The position numbers were made by a program, and so were the translations under genes. A stretch of DNA of 64,000 nucleotides from contig NZ_FONY01000010.1 of assembly GCF_900113045.1 (NCBI RefSeq), positions 1-64,000 of the forward strand. Direction: 5' to 3'. The notes under the pieces are model-generated. The model did not search any database and was not told where the DNA came from. It saw only the letters and a list, made by a program, of their open reading frames with translations. This stretch comes from Thermoflexibacter ruber. Lineage in GTDB: Bacteria; Bacteroidota; Bacteroidia; Cytophagales; Thermoflexibacteraceae. Shown here piece after piece: positions 43,727 through 51,430 of the stretch (positions are counted from its first letter, which is position 1; every line of letters begins with the position of its first letter).

Positions 43727-43734
43727 TATTTTTG
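43727..43734 (+). promoter_or_regulatory. -7 box TATTTTTG five bases before the Crp-like start codon
   Basis: Exact TAnnTTTG match whose final G is at 43734, with ATG at 43740. A transcript from it would be leaderless or nearly so. The -33 element is poor (TTTA with a 16-nt spacer). ATG 43746 is an alternative start. Confidence 0.45.
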
Positions 43735-43739
43735 TTTAG

Positions 43740-44315
43740 ATGCTTATGAGAAATTTTCTTTCTAAGTTCAGGCAGCTTTCCGAAGAGGAAATCACATATT
43801 TTGAATCCTTAGGAATCACGCGAAAGGAAAAAGCCAAAACTTTGATTTTTAACGCTGATAAGCCTTTCTCCAAACTTTTCTTTATTCATTCAGGAATCAT
43901 TAGAGCATACAGGCTTATAGACGGGGAAGATTATTCGTATTATTTTTTTACAAATAATGAATTTGCTGTAGATTTTCAAAGTTTTCTCACCGAAGCGGAT
44001 AGTCCTTTATATTTTGAAACCCTAACTGAAACCGAATACACTGAATTCTCAAAAAAAGATATTCTTTCTTTGTACGACAAGTATCCAATTTTTGAACGTT
44101 TAGGGCGAGTCATGGCAGAGCAGGCATATCTAAGTGCAGCAGAACGTTTGAAACAACATCAAACAGATGATTTGAAAACTCGCTATCTCAAACTTATTTC
44201 TCGCAACCCCACCCTCTTTCAGGCAATTCCCCAGCATTATATTGCTTCTTACTTAGGCGTAAAACCTCAAAGTCTAAGCCGCATTAGAGCAGAAATAGCA
44301 GGTAAACTTTATTAG
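43740..44315 (+). CDS. Crp/Fnr-family transcriptional regulator (module 1)
   Basis: 191 aa. N-terminal cyclic-nucleotide-binding-like domain (LIFNADKPFSKLFFIHSGII, YFFTNNEFAVDFQSFL) without the Arg-Ser phosphate cassette of true CAP, so the ligand is probably not cAMP. The C-terminal helix-turn-helix is YIASYLGVKPQSLSRIRAEI. This belongs to the Bacteroidota group of short Crp-like regulators. It heads a small cluster with a membrane/outer-membrane fusion gene. A second, similar regulator lies 1.2 kb downstream with its own membrane genes. Confidence 0.9.
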   Translation: MLMRNFLSKFRQLSEEEITYFESLGITRKEKAKTLIFNADKPFSKLFFIHSGIIRAYRLIDGEDYSYYFFTNNEFAVDFQSFLTEADSPLYFETLTETEYTEFSKKDILSLYDKYPIFERLGRVMAEQAYLSAAERLKQHQTDDLKTRYLKLISRNPTLFQAIPQHYIASYLGVKPQSLSRIRAEIAGKLY

Positions 44316-44329
44316 TTCACCTATGTGAA
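44316..44329. promoter_or_regulatory. FNR-spaced palindrome TTCAC-N4-GTGAA, candidate regulator site
   Basis: Perfect 5-4-5 inverted repeat (TTCAC CTAT GTGAA) immediately after the Crp-like gene's stop and 74 nt before the next start. The 5-N4-5 layout is that of Crp/Fnr-family operators. Inference only. Confidence 0.45.
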
Positions 44330-44358
44330 TGTATAGCTTGATAGGTTTACAGAAATTT

Positions 44359-44398
44359 GTACTGTTCAGTTTTAATTATTTTACCATTTAAACAGTAC
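44359..44398. promoter_or_regulatory. 8-bp inverted repeat ending 4 nt before start codon
   Basis: GTACTGTT (44359-44366) and AACAGTAC (44391-44398) are exact reverse complements 24 nt apart. As RNA this would fold just before ATG 44403 and could block initiation; as DNA it could be two half-sites. Confidence 0.4.
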
Positions 44399-44402
44399 CA
44401 TC

Positions 44403-45203
44403 ATGAAAGCATCAACTCAACGCAGCCTTACAAGATGGCTGCATATCATCGTAGGAAGCACCATTGCCACTTACATCTATTCCCCTTGGGGTGAGGTTCT
44501 TGTTTTTCAGCTGCTTACAAAAGTTGTTTTGATTCCACTCACAGCTATTACAGGTTTATGGCTGTGGAAAGGGCATCTTGTACGAAGAGGTTTTACAAAA
44601 TCAGATAAAATAGTTACCCCTGTCATGTTGCTGCTATTGCTTTCTACCCCTACCCTATCAGCGCAGCAACGAGACTATGCTAATGTCGACTCTCGAGCAG
44701 TTCCAACTTCATTATGTTGGGGCGCAGAGTTTAGTCCTATTGGAGCAGGAGTGTTCAGACTTGCTCAGGGTAAGATTACTTATGCCTTAAATCCCACCAA
44801 ACAATTCCAAACTGAGTTGGGTCTGGGTTATCTCATACAACCAGCCTCCCAAGCAAAAATGAGTGAAGCCTTCAATAAAGATGGGCTTTACTCTGCTTAC
44901 ATGGCATCTATAGCCGTTCGCCAGTACTTTTGGAGGGGGCTGCATTTTGAAGAAGTAATTAACTTTGGGAAAGGGAGTATCAGCAATAGCAAAGTAGATG
45001 GCAAAAATTACCATGCCTTTGTCGTATTTACTCAAACCTTTTTAGGCTACAAGTTCAATTTGTTTAGGAGAGAAAAATTCTCATTCTTTATTATTGGACA
45101 GTGCGGTTTTGGCTATGTACCTCTTAATACTAACCAATGGCCTCGCACTAATAGCACACAAATATATGGACTTGGCGATTTGAAAATAGGAGTTAATTTT
45201 TAA
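44403..45203 (+). CDS. Unusual fusion: two-TM membrane domain plus outer-membrane barrel-like domain
   Basis: 266 aa in one frame. Residues 1-60 are a small membrane domain (RWLHIIVGSTIATYIYSP, VVLIPLTAITGLWLWKGHL) like free-standing Bacteroidota proteins of about 70 aa. Residues about 70-90 then look like a signal peptide (VMLLLLLSTPTLSAQQRD). The remainder resembles an outer-membrane barrel (FQTELGLGYLIQPA, HAFVVFTQTFLGYKF, final GLGDLKIGVNF). It may be two genes fused in frame, or an internal start (the ATG at Met75) may express the barrel alone. Role unknown. Confidence 0.65.
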   Translation: MKASTQRSLTRWLHIIVGSTIATYIYSPWGEVLVFQLLTKVVLIPLTAITGLWLWKGHLVRRGFTKSDKIVTPVMLLLLLSTPTLSAQQRDYANVDSRAVPTSLCWGAEFSPIGAGVFRLAQGKITYALNPTKQFQTELGLGYLIQPASQAKMSEAFNKDGLYSAYMASIAVRQYFWRGLHFEEVINFGKGSISNSKVDGKNYHAFVVFTQTFLGYKFNLFRREKFSFFIIGQCGFGYVPLNTNQWPRTNSTQIYGLGDLKIGVNF

Positions 45204-45215
45204 GACATAATCATT

Positions 45216-45464
45216 ATGAATCATCTGTTAGACCAACAAATCATAGAGAAAGCCAAGCGAAGAATCGGTTTTAAAATACATTTTACCATTTTTCTATTAC
45301 TGTTTCCTATAAATTGGCTGATTTGGATACTTACCGACACAACGTACTTATGGCCTGTTTGACCTTCCTTAGGCTGGGGGTTAGGAGTTTTATTCCACTG
45401 GATAGGAGTATATCATGCAGACAAGTTATTTTCTATTGACAAAGAGATAAAAAGACTGATATAA
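45216..45464 (+). pseudogene. 2TM-domain protein with TGA in place of a conserved Trp
   Basis: An 83-codon frame from ATG 45216 to TAA 45462-45464 is broken only by TGA at 45360-45362. Before it: EKAKRRIGFKIHFTIFLLL and NWLIWILTDTTYLWPV. After it: PSLGWGLGVLFHWIGVYH. Together they form the 2TM domain found in small Bacteroidota proteins, where the residue after LWPx is usually Trp (TGG). The change TGG to TGA is one transition. It follows the fusion gene by 12 nt and would be part of the same transcript. Nearly intact, so recent loss or a base error. Confidence 0.75.
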
Positions 45465-45476
45465 CAATAGCAAAAT

Positions 45477-45510
45477 ATCAGGCTGATAAACATGAATTTA
45501 TCAGCCTGAT
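45477..45510. terminator. 14-bp perfect hairpin ending module 1
   Basis: ATCAGGCTGATAAA (45477-45490) pairs exactly with TTTATCAGCCTGAT (45497-45510) around the loop CATGAA. No long T run follows, so termination is likely but not certain. It lies 33 nt before the second regulator gene. Confidence 0.6.
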
Positions 45511-45542
45511 TTGGTGTTATTGGCAATAAAATAACTCATAGA

Positions 45543-46127
45543 ATGAAAAATAATCACCTGCTCATACAATTCATCAAAAATACCTATCCTATTTCAGATT
45601 ATGCTGCTGCACTCATCGCAGATAATTTTGAAAGGATTACTTATACAAAACATACCTTGATGCTAAAAGAAGGAAAAATAAACTCTGATTATTTATACCT
45701 TGAAAGTGGCTATATGCGTTCTTATGTTCTTGATACAGAGGGTAATGAAGTAACTACTAATATTTTTAAGCCTAATCAAATGGTTTTTGAAGTAGCTTCC
45801 TATTTTCAACGAAAACCCTCAAAAGAAAATATCGAGACTATTACTGAATGTACCGCTTGGGGAGGGAAATATGAGAGTTTTCAAAAACTTTTTCACTCTT
45901 TGCCAGAATTTAGAGAGTTTGGTAGGGCTGTTTTAGTAAAAGGTTTTATTTCATTCAAAGAAAGAACTATCTCAATGATAACTGAAAAAGCAGAACAACG
46001 CTATGAAAAACTATTGAGCGAAAGTCCAGATATACTCCAATACGTGCCTCTCAAATACATTGCCTCTTACTTAGGCATTACGGATAGTTCCCTAAGCCGC
46101 CTGCGAAAAGATTTTTTGCGAAAGTAA
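45543..46127 (+). CDS. Crp/Fnr-family transcriptional regulator (module 2)
   Basis: 194 aa paralogue-like partner of the regulator at 43740. Cyclic-nucleotide-binding fold (LMLKEGKINSDYLYLESGYM, NIFKPNQMVFEVASYF) with no cAMP phosphate cassette, and C-terminal helix-turn-helix YIASYLGITDSSLSRLRKDF. The recognition helix differs from that of module 1 (ITDSSLSRLR against VKPQSLSRIR), so different operators are likely. Followed by two membrane protein genes. Confidence 0.9.
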   Translation: MKNNHLLIQFIKNTYPISDYAAALIADNFERITYTKHTLMLKEGKINSDYLYLESGYMRSYVLDTEGNEVTTNIFKPNQMVFEVASYFQRKPSKENIETITECTAWGGKYESFQKLFHSLPEFREFGRAVLVKGFISFKERTISMITEKAEQRYEKLLSESPDILQYVPLKYIASYLGITDSSLSRLRKDFLRK

Positions 46128-46138
46128 TTTCTTGTCAT

Positions 46139-46162
46139 TTGTCAAGTAGTTTTTCTTGATAA
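46139..46162. promoter_or_regulatory. Inverted repeat TTGTCAAG-N8-CTTGATAA, candidate operator
   Basis: Seven of eight positions are complementary, in the 71-nt spacer between the second Crp-like gene and the membrane protein gene. Same relative location as the palindrome in module 1. Confidence 0.35.
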
Positions 46163-46198
46163 CCTAAGAAATTTGTATAAACTAAAATTTAAAAGTTT

Positions 46199-46804
46199 AT
46201 GCAAACAATAGCTTTTCAGAAAAACAATGTAGAAAGAAGAATCACCCTTATAGTTGTTTTTTGGGGCATTGCCAGTTTTTTATTGGGTTATTATGGCTTT
46301 TTCGCATCGATCCCCAGACCTATATTTGGAGGAGTGGTAGTTAGTATCTTAATAATACTCATCGTTGTTTATCAAAACAATCATACATTCCATGAATTCT
46401 GTAATGCTATTCCTTTGAAAGCAATAGCATTATTTCATGCTTGGAGAATTTTCGCAGGTTGGGTATTTCTTTCTTTTAGTGGGGTACTCTCCGAAACCTT
46501 TATCAATAATGCTTCTTATGGTGATATTATCTCTGGCTTTTTGGGTCTTGCTGTTTTTGCTCTTGGGCATACCAAACTAAACTACTACATATTTAATATT
46601 ATTGGCTTGTTAGACTTTGTTTTGGCTGTCGGCACAGGCATCACATTGACTATTTTAGGAGATGACGGCATGAGTCCTATCATCCAATTACCTTTGATAA
46701 TGATTCCTCTTTTCGGGGTACCATTATCAGGTTTTACGCATTTTATTTCGCTAAGTAGATTGCTAAAAATGAAACATAAAAACTTAACAGACATCATGGA
46801 GTAA
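46199..46804 (+). CDS. Hypothetical six-TM membrane protein
   Basis: 201 aa. Hydrophobic segments at about 15-35, 40-58, 74-94, 110-127, 130-152 and 160-185, with a positively charged C-terminus (LKMKHKNLTD). No catalytic motif recognised. It ends 2 nt before the next small membrane gene, so the two are cotranscribed. Probably regulated by the adjacent Crp-like protein, by position only. Contains a GAATTC site at 46394. Confidence 0.7.
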   Translation: MQTIAFQKNNVERRITLIVVFWGIASFLLGYYGFFASIPRPIFGGVVVSILIILIVVYQNNHTFHEFCNAIPLKAIALFHAWRIFAGWVFLSFSGVLSETFINNASYGDIISGFLGLAVFALGHTKLNYYIFNIIGLLDFVLAVGTGITLTILGDDGMSPIIQLPLIMIPLFGVPLSGFTHFISLSRLLKMKHKNLTDIME

Positions 46805-46806
46805 CT

Positions 46807-47046
46807 ATGAGCCAAGAATTAAAAAAATTAGCCACATTTGGGATAATCATTAGTTTCTTGACCTCTGCTTATGTATCATTTTTAGGTACTGTTTTGCGAC
46901 AAGGTTTTGGAACTGAAAATTTTGTAAATAACTGGATGCTTCTAATCCCCAAAGCCTATTTTACTGTTTTACCTTTTGTTCTTATTACAGGTCCTTTGGT
47001 AAGAAAATTGGTAGATTGGCTATTTGCCAAGTACGCTAAAAAATAA
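46807..47046 (+). CDS. DUF2798-like small membrane protein
   Basis: 79 aa with two membrane segments (TFGIIISFLTSAYVSFLG and YFTVLPFVLITGPLVRKLVD). The order and the 'TGPLVRKLVDWLF' end match DUF2798 proteins, which are of unknown function. Last gene of module 2; a strong terminator follows. Confidence 0.75.
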   Translation: MSQELKKLATFGIIISFLTSAYVSFLGTVLRQGFGTENFVNNWMLLIPKAYFTVLPFVLITGPLVRKLVDWLFAKYAKK

Positions 47047-47052
47047 AGACAT

Positions 47053-47087
47053 ATCCCTGCTGGCGTTTATTCACTGACAGCAGGGAT
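47053..47087 (+). terminator. Terminator hairpin after module 2
   Basis: ATCCCTGCTG (47053-47062) pairs perfectly with CAGCAGGGAT (47078-47087), followed by TTTCCC. Confidence 0.7.
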
Positions 47088-47315
47088 TTCCCTATTAGCC
47101 TGCATTTGCAAGGTGGACATTCTTTATTGAGGATTTGTAATCCGACTACCCCCTCGAACTCGGCACGAAGAACTTGGCTTATAGGCAGATGGCAAACCTA
47201 TCTCTTACCTACTGCCTTATATACCACAGAACGCAAGTACGGTCTTTCATGGGTTAAATCCGTAATTTGTCTATATCAAATGGACAAAGTTCTTCAATCT
47301 TTAAGATAAAGTTCT
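47088..47315. repeat. Gene-free stretch with repeat-like segment
   Basis: It contains GAGGATTTGTAATCCGAC, a small palindrome (GGATT-TGT-AATCC) that I associate with dispersed Bacteroidota repeats and transposon debris, and a second phrase GGTCTTTCATGGGTTAAATCC. A 67-codon open frame at 47106 has no protein-like features. No gene called. Confidence 0.35.
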
Positions 47316-47323
47316 TATTTTTG
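47316..47323 (+). promoter_or_regulatory. -7 box TATTTTTG before MscS-type gene
   Basis: Exact TAnnTTTG match 38 nt before ATG 47362; no TTTG at the usual upstream distance. Confidence 0.4.
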
Positions 47324-47361
47324 CTTTTGACAAATATGCTTAACCTAATCAGTGAATTGGC

Positions 47362-49017
47362 ATGAAGATAAAAACTTTATCACTTTTTTGTATTATATGT
47401 AGTCTATTACTCACCAACCATGTTGCGGCTCAGTGGAGTTTGCGTTCCCCGCGTCAAACTATAGAAACTCACCTCAAGTATCTTTCTGAAGAGTACCAAA
47501 CTAAAAGTAATGCTTGGCGATATGCACTTTATTCCTCTTATGCGCTTAACAACCCAAACTTAAGCAAGCAAGCCCGCAAAGACCTCCAACACAGAGCAGT
47601 ATTGCTCAAAGAAATTTATGAAGGTTTAGGCGAATACATTGTTTTTGAGGACATTCCTGACAACCCTAATTATATGGACACTACTCAGGGACGCAAAAAT
47701 GTTTATACTGTGGTCAGTAGGTTAGGTGTAGATATTTACTTGGAAAAAATCAATGGCAATTGGTATTATTCTAAGGAAACCGTGGAGAATATTCCCCTTA
47801 TGTACCAAACAGTTTTTCCCTTGCAGATAGAAAAATATTTAGGAGTAAGCATAGAAGCAGGCGAAAAATACTTAGGACTGACCTTTTATCAGTACATAGG
47901 AATTGCTGTGTTGTTGATTATCAGCTTTTTCTTATTTAAAATTATTCAGTTTTTTGTGGAGTTTGTCTTGGCAAAAGTTTTTAGACAAAAAGACAAAGGA
48001 GAGGTTTTTGTTTCTTACCTTGTTCAGATTGCTCGCCCTCTGAGTCTGGCTTTTTTAATTACCTTTTTGCGTATTTTAGTAAGAGCTTTGCAACTGCCCT
48101 TAGAGTATTCTTATTTCATTCAACATTTTTTTGACATTGCCCAAATCGTATTTCTTACTTATGTTGCTTACAAAGCGGTCAATATTTTAGGCTTTTATTT
48201 GGACGCTTGGTCGCAAAGACCCAATAACACGCTCAATCTCCAATTTAACGCCTTGCTTAGAAAAACATTGAGAATTTTAGTCGTCATTTTTGGTGTTTGG
48301 GCTTTTACAGAAACTATTGGGTGGAATATTACAGGTATTATCGCAGGTTTGTCCTTAGGCGGTTTGGCAGTAGCTTTGGCGGCACAGGATACGCTTAAGA
48401 ACGTATTTGGCTCTATGATGATTCTCTTGGATAAGCCATTCAAGATTGGTGATTGGATAGTTACTGACGGAATAGAAGGTAAAGTGGAGGAGATAGGTTT
48501 TCGCTCTACCCGTATTCGCACTTTTTATAATTCTGTGATTACTGTTTCTAATGCCAAAATTACAGATATGAAAATAGACAATATGGGTATTAGAGAAATG
48601 ATTCGCTACCGAACTCGCATTTCCATTACTTATGATACTCCTCCCACTTTGATAGAAGCCTATATAGAGGGTATCAGAGAAATCGTCAAGGCACACCCAT
48701 ATACCAATAAAGAAAATTTCATGGTCTTTTTACACGATTTTGCCGCTTCTTCTTTGGATATTCTTTTAATTATTCATTTTCTTACTCCAGAAGTTTCCCA
48801 AGAGTTTGCTTGGCGACAGGAAATTTTGCTAAAAGTCATACACTTAGCTGATTTCTTAGGGGTTAGATTTGCTTTTCCTACTTCTACTATACACATAGAA
48901 AGCATGGTAGGGCAAGGCTCTATGATAGACAATACCAAGCTAAGTAAAGAGGCTTACCAAGCCAAAATCCAAGAGTTTTTGAAACAATATGAGGAGAAAG
49001 TGGAAGCGAATGAGTAA
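47362..49017 (+). CDS. MscS-family mechanosensitive ion channel
   Basis: 551 aa. Signal peptide to about residue 23, an N-terminal extracytoplasmic region of about 140 residues, then several membrane segments, and the pore-lining helix GIIAGLSLGGLAVALAAQDT. The beta domain has KIGDWIVTDGIEGKVEEIG and RTFYNSVITVSNAK. Longer than E. coli MscS because of the exported N-terminal domain. Predicted to open on membrane tension and release solutes. Stands alone with its own promoter. Confidence 0.94.
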   Translation: MKIKTLSLFCIICSLLLTNHVAAQWSLRSPRQTIETHLKYLSEEYQTKSNAWRYALYSSYALNNPNLSKQARKDLQHRAVLLKEIYEGLGEYIVFEDIPDNPNYMDTTQGRKNVYTVVSRLGVDIYLEKINGNWYYSKETVENIPLMYQTVFPLQIEKYLGVSIEAGEKYLGLTFYQYIGIAVLLIISFFLFKIIQFFVEFVLAKVFRQKDKGEVFVSYLVQIARPLSLAFLITFLRILVRALQLPLEYSYFIQHFFDIAQIVFLTYVAYKAVNILGFYLDAWSQRPNNTLNLQFNALLRKTLRILVVIFGVWAFTETIGWNITGIIAGLSLGGLAVALAAQDTLKNVFGSMMILLDKPFKIGDWIVTDGIEGKVEEIGFRSTRIRTFYNSVITVSNAKITDMKIDNMGIREMIRYRTRISITYDTPPTLIEAYIEGIREIVKAHPYTNKENFMVFLHDFAASSLDILLIIHFLTPEVSQEFAWRQEILLKVIHLADFLGVRFAFPTSTIHIESMVGQGSMIDNTKLSKEAYQAKIQEFLKQYEEKVEANE

Positions 49018-49042
49018 ATTGTTTCTGTAATCAATTCTTACC

Positions 49043-49426
49043 TCAACTTACATCTTCTATTCCAATGATTTTTCCTTCTGCAAAGTAAAAGATAGACTTG
49101 CCTTGGAGTAAAAGCCAATCGCCAGCCTTCATACCATTAGGTAAGTCTACCGCCAATTTGCCCTTGTAATCTATCATCACCTCAACTTTATCCTCTTCGT
49201 TAACAAGTTGTTTTATTTGCTGCTCTCTTTCTATAAAAAATCTTTTTGCTTGTTCTGCTTGAACTTTGAAAGTGTCTTTTCCTTTGGTTTCAAGGGTAAG
49301 CTCTCCATTAGAAATATTCTTAAAGTGAATCTCCTCGTGCAAGTTGGCTAACATTCCAGCAATATCAAAGTGGTTATAAGCATCTATGTACTTCCTGATT
49401 TGTTTTTCTTTTTCTTGTGTGGTCAT
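49043..49426 (-). CDS. NTF2-like (SnoaL-type) protein
   Basis: 127 aa. Helical start EKQIRKYIDAYNHFDIAGML followed by LHEEIHFKNISNG and a beta sheet ending GKSIFYFAEGKIIGIED, the pattern of nuclear transport factor 2-like folds. These bind or turn over diverse small ligands; no catalytic residues can be assigned. No signal peptide. Convergent with the MscS gene. Confidence 0.75.
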   Translation of the reverse strand: MTTQEKEKQIRKYIDAYNHFDIAGMLANLHEEIHFKNISNGELTLETKGKDTFKVQAEQAKRFFIEREQQIKQLVNEEDKVEVMIDYKGKLAVDLPNGMKAGDWLLLQGKSIFYFAEGKIIGIEDVS

Positions 49427-49702
49427 TTAGCGTATCATTGTATAAGTTTTTGCAAAATTTTTTCTTGTAAATAGCCCCGCAAAATTAATTTATAAATATT
49501 CATTAAAGCGTTGATTATTAGTATTTTGTGTTAATTCATAACTTATATAATGCATAACTACTTACAATTTTCTCAAATATCATGATTATTTTTCAATTAA
49601 AGGTTCAAAATTCCTCATAGAATTTACTTGTATGCTTGATATACAAGCTATTCATTAGGGGACTTAGGCATCTCAAATTATTTTGACCACAAAAAAAACA
49701 GA
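49427..49702. other. AT-rich spacer, nothing recognised
   Basis: Divergent spacer between the NTF2-like gene and recN. A small repeat TTGTATGCTTGATATACAAG at about 49628-49647 contains CTTG/CAAG and TGATATAC-type symmetry, but no gene or clear promoter for the leftward gene is seen. Confidence 0.35.
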
Positions 49703-49737
49703 TTTGATAAAAGTACAGCGATTTTATCATAGTTTTG
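49703..49737 (+). promoter_or_regulatory. Promoter for recN
   Basis: TTTG (49703-49706), 23-nt spacer, TAGTTTTG (49730-49737). Predicted start about 26 nt before ATG 49768. No LexA-type operator is obvious. Confidence 0.55.
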
Positions 49738-49767
49738 TAAGCGGAAAATAACGCAGAATCATAGCTT

Positions 49768-51423
49768 ATGCTCACTCGTTTATTCATTAAGAACTATGCT
49801 TTAATTAAGGAGTTGGAAATTAATCCCTCAGCCAAACTCAACATCATTACAGGTGAAACAGGGGCAGGAAAATCTATCATGCTGGGAGCGATTGGCTTGC
49901 TACTTGGCAATAGAGCCGATGTACGTGTACTTTTTGATGAAGAAGAAAAATGCGTAATTGAGGGAGACTTCCAAATTGGGGCTTATAAACTCCAATCTGT
50001 TTTCAAGGAAGCAGACTTGGATTTTTCTGAGGAATGTAGCATCAGGAGGGAAATCAGCCCCAATGGCAAATCTCGTGCTTTTATTAATGATACCCCTGTG
50101 AACTTAGAAGTCTTAGAGTTGGTAACTTCTCGCCTGATGGATATTCACTCACAGCACGATACGCTTCAGTTAGGTTCTAATGAGTTCCAACTGGCTATTG
50201 TAGATAATTATGCTCAAAATCAGAATTATAGAGAAACTTACTATCAAGCCTATCAAGCCTATACCAAAGCAGAAAGTGCATACAAAAAACTGCTTGCCGA
50301 AGCAGAACAAGCTCGCAAAGAGCAGGACTACAATGTATTCCTTTTGGAGGAGTTAAACAAAATCAAGTTAGACCTAATCAATCAAACAGAGTTAGAGCAG
50401 GAGTTGGAAGTTCTTGAAAATGCAGAAGCTATCAAAACCAAACTCAATTTGGTGCTTTCTTTTCTTACCAATGATGAGCAAGGAGCAGAGAGTATTTTGC
50501 GCTCTGCCCTCGTAGAACTGCGTCAATTAGAAAACTATGCACCTCGTTTCCAACAGCTTTCAGAGAGAGCAAATAGCCTGTTTATTGAGTTAAAAGACAT
50601 CATTGGAGAAATAGAAAGAGAGGAAGAAAAGACCTTTTTAGACGAGGAGAGAATTGTACAAATCAAAGAAACTCTTAATCTTATTTATTCCCTTCAAAAA
50701 AAGCATTACAAAACTTCTGTAGAAGAACTGATAGGACTTCGAAATGAGCTAACAGAAAAGGTAAACAGAGTGCTGAATTTAGATGAAGATATAGAAAAAC
50801 TACGCCAACAAAAAGACCAAGCCTATCAAACTTTGTTGGAAATAGCGGAAATTTTGAGCAGTTCGCGCAAGGAAGTGATAGAAAAGATAGAACAAGAAGT
50901 CGACAATCTACTCAAAGAATTGGGAATGCCTAATGCTCACCTCTCTATACAACTTGCTGATACTGCCCCACAACCCTCAGGCGCAAACCAAGTAAGTTTT
51001 CTTTTCAGTGCCAATAAAGGAGTAAAGCCTGATACCTTGAAAAATGTAGCTTCTGGCGGGGAATTTTCTCGCTTGATGTTGTGTATCAAATACATTTTAG
51101 CAGGAAAAACCGCCTTACCTACTATTATTTTTGATGAAATAGATACAGGCATCTCTGGAGAAATCGCTATCAAAGTAAGTAAAATGATGAAAGAAATGGC
51201 AAAAAGGCATCAACTTATCGTGATTAGCCACTTGCCACAAACTGCAGCGAATGGAGATTGTCATTATTTTGTTTACAAAGATGATAGCTCAGAAAGAGCC
51301 ATTAGCAAAATTAAAAAACTCAACGAACAGGAAAGATTAGTAGAGATTGCTCAGATGATAGGCGGAGCGAATCCCAGCCCTACAGCTTTGCAAAGTGCTA
51401 AGGAACTTTTATCTTTGTACTAA
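49768..51423 (+). CDS. recN: DNA repair protein RecN
   Basis: 551 aa SMC-like ATPase acting in recombinational repair of double-strand breaks. Walker A GETGAGKSIMLGAIG near residue 30, a long central coiled coil (about 150-370), and C-terminal signature and Walker B region: ASGGEFSRLMLCIKYI and IIFDEIDTGISGEIA, followed by ISHLPQTAA. Typical length and order. Confidence 0.97.
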   Translation: MLTRLFIKNYALIKELEINPSAKLNIITGETGAGKSIMLGAIGLLLGNRADVRVLFDEEEKCVIEGDFQIGAYKLQSVFKEADLDFSEECSIRREISPNGKSRAFINDTPVNLEVLELVTSRLMDIHSQHDTLQLGSNEFQLAIVDNYAQNQNYRETYYQAYQAYTKAESAYKKLLAEAEQARKEQDYNVFLLEELNKIKLDLINQTELEQELEVLENAEAIKTKLNLVLSFLTNDEQGAESILRSALVELRQLENYAPRFQQLSERANSLFIELKDIIGEIEREEEKTFLDEERIVQIKETLNLIYSLQKKHYKTSVEELIGLRNELTEKVNRVLNLDEDIEKLRQQKDQAYQTLLEIAEILSSSRKEVIEKIEQEVDNLLKELGMPNAHLSIQLADTAPQPSGANQVSFLFSANKGVKPDTLKNVASGGEFSRLMLCIKYILAGKTALPTIIFDEIDTGISGEIAIKVSKMMKEMAKRHQLIVISHLPQTAANGDCHYFVYKDDSSERAISKIKKLNEQERLVEIAQMIGGANPSPTALQSAKELLSLY

Positions 51424-51430
51424 GCAGTAT

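Noticed and set aside
39322-45464. Two in-frame TGA codons suggested UGA recoded as tryptophan.
   Set aside because: UGA ends several complete, normal-length genes in the window and TGG is used freely, so global recoding does not fit. Pseudogenes or base errors are simpler.
4755-46399. GAATTC appears only four times by eye (4755, 32961, 44043, 46394), which looked like site avoidance caused by an active EcoRI-type system.
   Set aside because: A flat-composition expectation is around 20, but GAATT and AATTC are themselves limited here; estimating from these overlapping words gives an expectation of only several. The shortage is too mild, and my count by eye too uncertain, to claim selection.
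47106-47309. A 67-codon open frame containing LLRICNPTTPSNS.
   Set aside because: The LRICNP-type phrase comes from translating a repeat (GGATTTGTAATCC); the rest is not protein-like.
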